From: Actinomycetes bacterium
GTDB taxonomy: Bacteria > Actinomycetota > Actinomycetes > Actinomycetales > Cellulomonadaceae
Direction: 5' to 3'
Assembly (NCBI GenBank): GCA_023412515.1
Contig: JAEYNO010000075.1
Coordinates: forward strand, 1 to 11,450
DNA: 11,450 nt
Positions within the stretch are counted from its first letter, which is position 1; every line of letters begins with the position of its first letter. The notes below the pieces were generated by a model, which was not told the DNA's origin, did not search any database, and was given only the letters and a program-made list of their open reading frames with translations. Made by a program: the position numbers and the translations under genes. Of this stretch, positions 1 to 5,531 are shown piece after piece.

Positions 1-506
1 TCGCCGTCATCAAGGCGGGCGCGGCCACCGAGGTCGAGCTCAAGGAGCGCAAGCACCGCATCGAGGACGCCGTGCGCAACGCCAAGGCGGCCGTCGAGGA
101 GGGCATCGTCGCCGGTGGTGGCGTCGCGCTCATCCAGGCCGGTGCCAAGGCGTTCGAGACCCTCGAGCTCGAGGGCGACGAGGCGACCGGTGCGTCGATC
201 GTCAAGCTCGCGATCGAGGCCCCGCTCAAGCAGATCGCGATCAACGCCGGTCTCGAGGGCGGCGTCGTCGCCGAGAAGGTGCGCAACCTCCCGACGGGTC
301 ACGGCCTGAACGCCGCGACCAACACGTACGAGGACCTGCTCGCCGCGGGCGTCAACGACCCGGTCAAGGTCACGCGCTCGGCGCTGCAGAACGCCGCGTC
401 GATCGCCGGTCTGTTCCTCACCACCGAGGCCGTCGTGGCCGACAAGCCGGAGAAGGCCGCCCCGGCCGCGCCCGGCGGTGGCGAGGACTTCGGCGGCGGC
501 TTCTGA
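1..506 (+). CDS. groEL: GroEL chaperonin (60 kDa), 3' end only
   Basis: This is the last 167 residues of a GroEL-type chaperonin; the reading frame begins at base 3 and the 5' part lies outside the window. GroEL forms the double-ring ATP-driven folding chamber of the cytosol. Visible family signatures are the stretch IEDAVRNAKAAVEEGIVAGGG, whose Asp (bases 66-68) matches the ATP-hydrolysing Asp398 of E. coli GroEL, then APLKQIAINAG, NAATNTYEDL and DPVKVTRSALQNAASIAGL in the returning equatorial domain. The tail ends GGGEDFGGGF. That is a glycine-rich tail without GGM repeats and without the histidine-rich end of GroEL1 paralogues, so it is closer to the GroEL2 housekeeping type. The gene runs convergently into the EAL/HDOD gene. 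Its presence beside flagellar genes looks incidental. The family assignment is close to certain; which paralogue it is remains inference. Confidence 0.97.
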   Translation, partial: AVIKAGAATEVELKERKHRIEDAVRNAKAAVEEGIVAGGGVALIQAGAKAFETLELEGDEATGASIVKLAIEAPLKQIAINAGLEGGVVAEKVRNLPTGHGLNAATNTYEDLLAAGVNDPVKVTRSALQNAASIAGLFLTTEAVVADKPEKAAPAAPGGGEDFGGGF

Positions 507-528
507 GCCACGCAGTCCCCGCATGACA

Positions 529-574
529 CGGAGGGGGGGGGCCCCCCCCCGGGGGGGGGGGGGGCCCCCCTCCG
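529..574. terminator. G/C homopolymer hairpin between convergent genes
   Basis: A 10-bp stem can form between CGGAGGGGGG (529-538) and CCCCCCTCCG (565-574). The enclosed sequence continues as GGG, then C9 (542-550), then G14 (551-564). Without a U-run, and between two convergent genes (groEL stop 506, EAL/HDOD stop 619), it would fit a bidirectional terminator, as is common in high-GC actinobacteria. The pure homopolymers allow many alternative pairings, including G9/C9. The exact base count may be a sequencing or assembly artefact. The flanking 507-528 and 575-618 hold nothing else I recognise. Confidence 0.55.
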
Positions 575-618
575 CTCGTCCTGGGCCGGTGCGCCGCGCG
601 CGACAAGCCCGCGGCGCG

Positions 619-1827
619 TCAGCCCGCGGCCGCCAGGCGGCTCGCGAGCGACAGCGCGCTCGAGACCGCGTCGAGGTAGACGCGCCCCACGTCGTACGGG
701 TCGAGCCCGGTCGCGGCCACGGCCGCCGGGTCGTTCTTCTCCTGCGCGAGGACGGCCGCCAGGGCCTGGCCGTAGCGCCCCGCGTGGTGCTCGAGCGCCG
801 CGGCGACCTCGTGCGAGACGCCCGTGCGCGACACGACCTGCGACGGCGCGACCTTGAGCTGCGCCGCGACGGCCGACAGCAGGCCCACGGTGTAGCCGGT
901 GTCGTCACCCGTGATGCCCGAGACCGCGGTCGCGCGCGTCAGGAGGTACCACAGGGTCTCCATCGCGGCCGGCGTCGACCCGACGAGCGCGGCGGTCGCG
1001 AGCGCGCCCAGCTGGCGCGGCCCCACGAGCACGACGGCGCGGTGCACCGAGTCGACCTTGTGGCGCACGCCCATGGCCGACGAGTTCACGAGGTGCAGCA
1101 CGCGGATCGACAGCTCGGGGTCGCTCGCGACGGTCTGCGCGCACGCCGACGGGTCGGGGGCCGGCCCGGAGACGAGCCGGATCACCTCGAGGCACTGGAT
1201 CTCGCCGACCGTGAAGGACCGGACGGGCTCGACGGGGCGCTGCTCGAGCACGAGCGGGCCCTGCAGGAACTCGGCGCCCGCCTCGAGCGCGGCGTCCACC
1301 CGGTCGCGCGTCGTGGCGTTCTCCGCGACGACGACGGCGCCGCGCGACGCGGCCTGCGCGGTGAGCTCGGCGAGCCGCGCGGGGTCCTGCGCCGCGTCGA
1401 CCTTGACCATCTGCACGTAGGGCAGCAGCGCGACCTGCGCGGGCGCGCCCGCGTAGTCGCCGAGCGCCAGACGCACGCCGTCCTCGACGAGCCCGCCGAG
1501 CCGCTCGGCGACCCCGGGCGCCGCCTGCAGGTGCGGTGCCACCTCGACGACCACGCCGTGCGGCAGCTCGAGCAGCGCCGCGGGGTTCGCGAGGACCGAG
1601 CGCGTCGGGCGGATCACGAGCGGCCGCTCACCCGCGAGGCGCGTGAGGTCGATCGTCCGGAACATCGCGTCGACGAGGTGCTCGACGGACTCCTCCGGCT
1701 GGGGCAGCCCGGAGCCGTCGGGCACGATCCCGCGCACGGCGTACGCGAAGATGCTCCGGTCGGGGTGGACGACCGGCTGGCGGAGGATCGAGGCGCTGGC
1801 GCGGGCGTTGCTGGTCGGGGTGGTCAC
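619..1827 (-). CDS. EAL/HDOD-domain signalling protein with degenerate EAL
   Basis: A 402-residue protein of the YuxH-like EAL-plus-HDOD class. The N-terminal part (about 13-200) aligns with EAL cyclic-di-GMP phosphodiesterase landmarks, but the catalytic ones are lost. The usual YELLFR-type motif reads FAYAVRG (27-33), so the key Glu is absent. The N-x-T strand reads VIRPTRS (71-77), and the DDF metal site reads GDY (123-125). VKVD (141-144), AEN (168-170) and FLQG (188-190) survive. The C-terminal part (about 205-385) is an HDOD domain, with NSSAMG (248-253) and VDSVHRAVVLVGPRQL (258-273) as its core. I infer a non-enzymatic c-di-GMP-sensing or scaffold role in motility control. The start is GTG at 1827 with GGGAGG just upstream. 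It lies 79 bp after fliW but has its own flagellar-type promoter. The domain call is firm; the cellular role is unknown. Confidence 0.85.
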   Translation of the reverse strand: MTTPTSNARASASILRQPVVHPDRSIFAYAVRGIVPDGSGLPQPEESVEHLVDAMFRTIDLTRLAGERPLVIRPTRSVLANPAALLELPHGVVVEVAPHLQAAPGVAERLGGLVEDGVRLALGDYAGAPAQVALLPYVQMVKVDAAQDPARLAELTAQAASRGAVVVAENATTRDRVDAALEAGAEFLQGPLVLEQRPVEPVRSFTVGEIQCLEVIRLVSGPAPDPSACAQTVASDPELSIRVLHLVNSSAMGVRHKVDSVHRAVVLVGPRQLGALATAALVGSTPAAMETLWYLLTRATAVSGITGDDTGYTVGLLSAVAAQLKVAPSQVVSRTGVSHEVAAALEHHAGRYGQALAAVLAQEKNDPAAVAATGLDPYDVGRVYLDAVSSALSLASRLAAAG

Positions 1828-1841
1828 ACGGCCTCCCGGGC

Positions 1842-1859
1842 AGGGGTGATTTCACCCCT
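1842..1859. promoter_or_regulatory. 18-bp inverted repeat in leader of EAL/HDOD gene
   Basis: Read on the minus strand the sequence is AGGGGTGAAATCACCCCT: two perfect 8-bp arms around a 2-bp centre. It begins immediately downstream of the predicted -10 element, so it covers the probable transcription start and ends about 14 bp before the GTG start codon. It could be an operator for an unidentified dimeric repressor or a small 5' RNA hairpin. The symmetry is seen directly; the function is inference. Confidence 0.45.
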
Positions 1860-1886
1860 CCATCGGCACGTGCGGGCCCGCGCTGA
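1859..1886 (-). promoter_or_regulatory. FliA/WhiG-type promoter of EAL/HDOD gene
   Basis: On the minus strand TCAG (1886-1883), 16 bases, then CCGATGGA (1866-1859), preceded by G to give GCCGAT. It has the same sequence and the same spacing as the boxes before flgN, the glycosyltransferase gene and flagellin. The predicted start site lies near 1851, about 25 bases before the GTG codon. A 10-bp palindrome GCGGGCCCGC (1872-1881) lies in the spacer. The promoter begins about 20 bp beyond the fliW stop, so readthrough from the flgN operon could also reach this gene. Confidence 0.65.
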
Positions 1887-1906
1887 GAGATACGGGTCCC
1901 GCGTCG

Positions 1907-2347
1907 TCAGGCCAACGGTGCCCGTAGCGGCAGGTCGCCCTCGAGCACGACCTGCAGCGCGCGGCCGTCCGCGGGGTGCACGACCACGGGCGCGAGGAGG
2001 TTCGCCGACGGGTGCGCGCGGTCGTCGTCCGCGGGGTGCACGACCACGAGCAGCACGGGCGCCTCGTCGGGCGCGAGCCCCAGCGCCGCGCGGGCCTCGG
2101 ACGGGACCGTCGGCGCGTAGTCCGGGAAGAACGCGTGCGGCTCGACCACGAACAGCCGTGCGGGCCGCACGCCGTCGGGCTCGGACCGCAGCGTGAACAG
2201 CAGCCCGGTCTCGTCGAGCGGTGCGAGCGTCCACTCGTGGTGGCCCGGCAGGCCCGGGAGCTCGGTGTCGACCCGCAGCAGCGGCGGCAGGTCGCGCGGG
2301 CCGGCGGGCGTGACGACCGTGACGGGGGCGGCGTGCAGCGCGCTCAT
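1907..2347 (-). CDS. fliW: FliW flagellar assembly factor
   Basis: A 146-residue protein, normal for FliW. Family landmarks are LPGLPGHHEWTLAPLDETGLLFTL (residues 30-53, described here only by its ends LPG and LFTL), FFPDYAP (73-79) and the hallmark ANLLAPVVV (115-123) followed by LQVVLEG (131-137). FliW binds newly made flagellin; in Bacillus it also sequesters the translational repressor CsrA, so flagellin stays in balance with secretion. The ATG at 2347 overlaps the flgL stop by 4 bases (ATGA) and has no clear Shine-Dalgarno, which points to translational coupling. No csrA gene follows, unlike many fliW loci. The coding sequence contains an exact 23-bp repeat encoding VVVHPAD twice. Identification is strong; the regulatory partner here is unknown. 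Confidence 0.92.
   Translation of the reverse strand: MSALHAAPVTVVTPAGPRDLPPLLRVDTELPGLPGHHEWTLAPLDETGLLFTLRSEPDGVRPARLFVVEPHAFFPDYAPTVPSEARAALGLAPDEAPVLLVVVHPADDDRAHPSANLLAPVVVHPADGRALQVVLEGDLPLRAPLA
1966..1988. repeat. 23-bp direct repeat in fliW, copy 1
   Basis: Bases 1966-1988 are identical to 2026-2048, exactly 60 bp (20 codons) apart and in the same reading frame. This copy encodes the second VVVHPAD of FliW (residues 121-127), directly after the conserved ANLLAP. It could reflect local duplication or gene conversion between two beta strands, or shared codon bias on two similar strands. Confidence 0.8.
2026..2048. repeat. 23-bp direct repeat in fliW, copy 2
   Basis: Identical to 1966-1988. 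This copy encodes the first VVVHPAD (FliW residues 101-107), just before the conserved ANLLAP segment. Confidence 0.8.
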
Positions 2348-3243
2348 CGCAGGAAGTCCAGGAGCGAGGGCTGCAGGACCTTGGCGGCGGCGCCCAGGGC
2401 CCCGCGGTAGGCGACCTCCTGGGCCTGCACGTCGAGCGTGATCTGGGCGAGGTCGATGTCCTCGATGCCGCCGATCTGCTCCTTGAGCGTGACCGTCCGC
2501 GCCATGAGGACGTCCTTCGCGGCGATGACCTGCCCGTGCCGGGCGCCGACCGACGCGACCTGCTCGAGCATCGCGGAGATGCGGCCGTCGACCGCGTCGA
2601 GGTGCGTCGACATGTCGGTGCTGCCCGAGCGGATCGCGGCGGCGACGCGGTCGAGGACCGCGAACACCGAGTCGTCCCCGGTGCCGAAGGTCTGCCCGCC
2701 GTCGGCGTCCACCCGGACCGTCGCGCCGGGGCCGACCTCGCGCGTCACCGTGGCGCCCGCGAAGCCGTTGAAGACGTACGGCGGGGTCGCGGCCGGGTCG
2801 ACCGTGAAGGCCGGGTCCTTGCTGGTGCCCGCGAAGACCTGGCGGCCCGAGTAGGTCGCGTTGGCCTGCTGCAGCAGCTCGTCGCGGCGCGCCTCGATCT
2901 CGGCGGCGAGCGCCTCGCGCGCGTCGGCGCTGAGCGACCCGTTCTCGGCGTGGACCACCAGGACGCGGGTCGCGTTCGTGATGGACAGGGACTCGCGGAC
3001 CGCCTCGTCGACGGTCGCGAGCCACGCGTCGCCGTCGGCGCGGTTGCGCTCGTACTGCGTGACCGCGCGCAGGTCGGCGCGCAGGCGCAGCAGGTCGTGC
3101 GCACCGGCGGGGTCGTCGGACGGCACCGAGATCTTGGTGCCGCTCGACATCTGCGCCTGGAGCCGGGCGCCCGCGGCGAGGCTCGCCTGCAGGTTCGCCA
3201 GCGTCGAGCGCTGGATGGTGCTGTGCGTGACGCGTGTGACCAT
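2344..3243 (-). CDS. flgL: FlgL hook-filament junction protein 2 (HAP3)
   Basis: A 299-residue flagellin-like protein forming the second junction ring between hook and filament; it is exported by the flagellar type III apparatus. The N-terminal D0/D1 helices read STLANLQASLAAGARLQ and then MSSGTKISVPSDDPAGA (residues 32-48), the FlgL/flagellin signature. The segment YSGRQVFAGT (131-140) and the C-terminal helix ending LQPSLLDFLR are also typical. The length is usual for the family. The start is ATG at 3243 behind GGAGGTGA with a 5-base spacer, and the last codon and stop of flgK lie inside that ribosome site. The stop overlaps the fliW start. Both junctions indicate one tightly coupled operon. 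Identification is secure. Confidence 0.96.
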   Translation of the reverse strand: MVTRVTHSTIQRSTLANLQASLAAGARLQAQMSSGTKISVPSDDPAGAHDLLRLRADLRAVTQYERNRADGDAWLATVDEAVRESLSITNATRVLVVHAENGSLSADAREALAAEIEARRDELLQQANATYSGRQVFAGTSKDPAFTVDPAATPPYVFNGFAGATVTREVGPGATVRVDADGGQTFGTGDDSVFAVLDRVAAAIRSGSTDMSTHLDAVDGRISAMLEQVASVGARHGQVIAAKDVLMARTVTLKEQIGGIEDIDLAQITLDVQAQEVAYRGALGAAAKVLQPSLLDFLR

Positions 3244-3248
3244 GCCGG

Positions 3249-4667
3249 TCACCTCCCGACGATGCCGGTGCGGTTGATGAGGGTGTCGAGCATCTCGTCG
3301 ATCGCGGTGAGCACGCGGGCGGCGCCCTCGTACGCGCGCTGGTGCGCGAGCATGTTCACCGTCTCCTCGTCGATGTCGACGGACGCGTTCGCGAGCTGCT
3401 GGTTCTCGGCGGACACGAGCCCGACGTTCGCGACGCTCGCGCGCGACGTCGCGCTGGCCGTCTTGACGCCGATGTCGGTGACGACCGAGCGCCACAGCGC
3501 GTCGGGGCCGCCGTTGGCGCTGCCGAGCTTCGCGATCTCGGTCGCGACCGAGCCGTCGAACGGGCCCTTGCCGTCCTCGCCGGCGGCGACCTCGCTGCCC
3601 TGCGTGAGCGCCACGCGGATGCTGAGCGCGGCGGGCTCGCCGGCGGTGACGGCGAAGAAGTCGCCGCCGGGCGTGCCGTCCTCGCGGCGCGCGGTCGAGT
3701 GCAGGGCGTTGACCTGGTCGTGGAGCTGCTGCGCGACCTTGTCGTACTCCTGCGCGGCGCCCGTCAGGATGCCGCCCTGGTCGGGGGGCGCGAGCACCGA
3801 GAGCAGACCCGCGACGCGGCCGCCCTGCAGCCCGGCGGGGAGCGTGGGGTGGTCGGCCCACACGACGGACACCGCGGTGCCCGCGGTGGCCTGCGAGAAC
3901 GCGTTCGCTCCCGTCACCGCCAGCTCGCTGACGTCCTTGCCGGTGACGAGCAGGTTGCCGCTGACCAGCACGTCGACCTGGCCGTTCTCGCGGACGCGGC
4001 TCGACGCGCCCACCAGGGAGGACAGCTCGGTGACGAGCGCGTCGCGCTGGTCCGAGAGCTCGTGGGCGGTCCCGCCCGAGCTCTCGATCGCGAGGATGCG
4101 CTCGTTGAGGTCGGCGACCGAGGACGCCGCCGCGTTGACGCGGTCGACGAGCGCGACGGTGGTGCTCAGGCTCTGCTGCCACTGCGTGGCCGCGTCGGTG
4201 TACAGGGTGTGCAGGCGGGTCGCGACGGCGTTGCCGCGCTCGAGGACGACGGCGCGCGCGGACTCCCGGTTGGCGCCGTTGGCGAGGTCGGCGAACCCGG
4301 CCCACAGGTCGGAGAGCTGGCCGCCGAGGCCGGTCTTGGCGGGCTCGCCGAGGCTCTTCTCGAGCGTGGTGTACGCGTCGGCGCGCGCCGTCAGCTGGCC
4401 GGCCGTGCCGGCCGCCGCGCGCACCTTGGCGTCGAGGAACACGTCGCCGAGGCGGACCGTGCCCGTGCTGCTGACGCCCTGGCCGACGCCGTTGGACGTC
4501 GCGAACATCGACGGGACGCTCTGCGCCGCGACCGGGGAGAGGTTGACGCGCTGGCGCGTGTACCCGTCGGTCTTGGCGTTGGCGATGTTCTGCGCCGAGA
4601 CGTCGAGGGCCTGGCGCTGGGCGATGAGGGAGCTCAGGGCGGTCCCGAGTCCGGAGAAGGTGCTCAC
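3249..4667 (-). CDS. flgK: FlgK hook-filament junction protein 1 (HAP1)
   Basis: A 472-residue protein that forms the first junction layer on the hook tip and is an export substrate of FlgN. The N-terminus has the rod/hook family pattern ALDVSAQNIANAKTDGYTRQ (residues 20-39). The C-terminus has VDIDEETVNMLAHQRAYEG (430-448), followed by AARVLTAIDEMLDTLINR, the standard D0 helix. The middle is more variable and carries an FlgK-like region (about 90-330) with long helices. The start is GTG at 4667; the upstream TAGGAGA ribosome site contains the stop codon of flgN. It lies in the operon flgN-flgK-flgL-fliW, where stop codons sit in or next to the following ribosome site. Length and motifs agree with the family. 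Confidence 0.97.
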   Translation of the reverse strand: MSTFSGLGTALSSLIAQRQALDVSAQNIANAKTDGYTRQRVNLSPVAAQSVPSMFATSNGVGQGVSSTGTVRLGDVFLDAKVRAAAGTAGQLTARADAYTTLEKSLGEPAKTGLGGQLSDLWAGFADLANGANRESARAVVLERGNAVATRLHTLYTDAATQWQQSLSTTVALVDRVNAAASSVADLNERILAIESSGGTAHELSDQRDALVTELSSLVGASSRVRENGQVDVLVSGNLLVTGKDVSELAVTGANAFSQATAGTAVSVVWADHPTLPAGLQGGRVAGLLSVLAPPDQGGILTGAAQEYDKVAQQLHDQVNALHSTARREDGTPGGDFFAVTAGEPAALSIRVALTQGSEVAAGEDGKGPFDGSVATEIAKLGSANGGPDALWRSVVTDIGVKTASATSRASVANVGLVSAENQQLANASVDIDEETVNMLAHQRAYEGAARVLTAIDEMLDTLINRTGIVGR

Positions 4668-4674
4668 GGGTCTC

Positions 4675-5172
4675 CTAGATCGACCGGTCGACGAGGCGGG
4701 CGTGGGGGGTCTCGACGGTGGCGCGCTGGCCCAGCCCGTCGTAGGTCTGCACGGTGTCGTGCAACGACATGAGGGTCTCCTGCGCGGCGCGGTGGGACAC
4801 CGCGAGCAGCTCGCGGTTGCCGTCGGCGAGCGCGGAGATCTCGGCGGTGAGCGACGCGAACGCGTCGCGGTGCGTGCGCAGCAGGTCGTCCCAGGGGGAG
4901 GGGGCGTGCGCGGCGAGCTCGGCGAGGCCGGCGCCCGGGTCGAGCCCGAGCAGGCGCGCGACGGCGTCCGCCTCGGTGGCCCGGCCGAGCTCGGCGGTGC
5001 GGATCTCGTCGAGCACGGCCTCGACCTCGCGCGTGGCGTGGCCGAGCCAGCGGGTGCGGCCCGAGCTGAGCACGAGCTGCTCCTCCTCGAGCTTGAACAG
5101 CAGCAGCTCGAGCAGGTGCCGTTCGCGCCAGAGGACCTCCGACAGCTGCTCGAGGGTGGCTCGCAGATCCAC
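4675..5172 (-). CDS. flgN: FlgN-type flagellar export chaperone
   Basis: A 165-residue, mostly helical and acidic protein. The N-terminal helix LEQLSEVLWRERHLLELLL (residues 8-26) with LEEEQLVLSSG (28-38) and the end TYDGLGQR (143-150) match the FlgN pattern. FlgN keeps FlgK and FlgL unfolded-but-soluble and delivers them to the export gate, and here it sits directly upstream of both. I chose GTG at 5172 because AGAGGTGG lies just before it and the family motif begins within 10 residues. A longer open frame to 5277 would run through the predicted promoter (5223-5250), so it is unlikely. The TAG stop lies in the ribosome site of flgK. The sequence similarity is modest, as usual for FlgN; the context makes the call reliable. 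Confidence 0.88.
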   Translation of the reverse strand: MDLRATLEQLSEVLWRERHLLELLLFKLEEEQLVLSSGRTRWLGHATREVEAVLDEIRTAELGRATEADAVARLLGLDPGAGLAELAAHAPSPWDDLLRTHRDAFASLTAEISALADGNRELLAVSHRAAQETLMSLHDTVQTYDGLGQRATVETPHARLVDRSI

Positions 5173-5222
5173 CGTCCACCTCTTCCGTCGCCTCTGGTCG
5201 CCGCACCGGCCTGTCGACGCTA

Positions 5223-5250
5223 CCCATCGGACGACCGTCGCGGGATCTGA
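5223..5250 (-). promoter_or_regulatory. FliA/WhiG-type promoter of flgN-flgK-flgL-fliW
   Basis: On the minus strand TCAG (5250-5247), 16 bases, then CCGATGGG (5230-5223). The start site should fall near 5216, giving a leader of about 44 bases before the flgN GTG. Sequence and spacing match three other boxes in the window. It lies in the divergent region shared with the sigma factor gene. Confidence 0.7.
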
Positions 5251-5374
5251 CGGATTCGTGCGGCCCGCGGGGCACACCTGCGTCGGGCGACCGGGACGCC
5301 GTGACCCACCGCGGGCGTCGCGCCTGATCGGAAGCGCTTGCGCGGGATCGGAGGGGACGAGCGCGTGAAACGGG

Positions 5375-5390
5375 TGTGATCTATGTCACA
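5375..5390. promoter_or_regulatory. CRP/GlxR-type binding site upstream of flagellar sigma
   Basis: TGTGATCTATGTCACA is a perfect TGTGA-N6-TCACA palindrome and also fits the TGTGA-NN-TA-NN-TCACA form known for actinobacterial GlxR/CRP regulators. Its centre is about 149 bp before the GTG chosen for the sigma gene and about 71 bp before the alternative ATG at 5454. It is markedly less GC-rich than its surroundings. The match is seen directly; that a cAMP-responsive regulator binds here is inference. Confidence 0.65.
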
Positions 5391-5519
5391 AGGCCGAGGC
5401 CGTCTACGGGGGTTCGGACCGGTTCGTGGGCCCGGTCGCGCACGAAGGTCCCAATGAGGCGTTTCCTGCCCTCGGAACGTGGACGCGCACCCACGCTCAA
5501 CCCGGCACCGGCGCCGACC

Positions 5520-5524
5520 GAGGT
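5520..5524 (+). promoter_or_regulatory. Ribosome binding site supporting the sigma GTG start
   Basis: GAGGT, seven bases before GTG at 5532. This favours the GTG over ATG 5454, which has its own weaker GAAGG (5444-5448). Confidence 0.5.
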
Positions 5525-5531
5525 CGTCGGT

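Larger units (their letters stand above)
5173..5531. other. Divergent control region between flgN and sigma factor
   Basis: This 359-bp gene-free stretch holds the flgN promoter (5223-5250), an AAGCGCTT palindrome (5332-5339) resembling the core of LacI-family operators, a perfect CRP/GlxR-type site (5375-5390), and a repeated GGTTCG around GACC (5411-5426). No TCAG-N16-CCGAT box points toward the sigma gene, and I could not identify a convincing housekeeping -35/-10 pair. If the sigma gene instead starts at ATG 5454, the region shrinks to 281 bp. Confidence 0.7.

Noticed and set aside
507..618. Possible CRISPR, tRNA or small RNA gene in the groEL downstream gap
   Set aside because: There is only the homopolymer hairpin; no repeated spacer units, no cloverleaf and no promoter box are visible.
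478..2196. Long plus-strand open frame of 572 codons
   Set aside because: It is opposite the EAL/HDOD gene and fliW, its product is Arg/Gly-rich low-complexity sequence, and it crosses the homopolymer block. It is typical of a shadow frame in high-GC DNA.
4675..5277. FlgN beginning at ATG 5277 (200 residues)
   Set aside because: The additional 35 residues have no helical FlgN character and the frame would cross the predicted promoter; GTG 5172 has a good ribosome site.
5327..5350. Further CCGATC elements on the minus strand (near 5327-5331 and 5346-5351) as extra flagellar promoters
   Set aside because: Position 16 bases upstream of the first is not TCAG and the bases after CCGAT do not fit; they are probably chance matches.
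5376..5531. Upstream start of the sigma gene at GTG 5376
   Set aside because: This GTG lies inside the CRP-type palindrome, has no ribosome site and adds 52 residues without family similarity. ATG 5454 remains a possible alternative.
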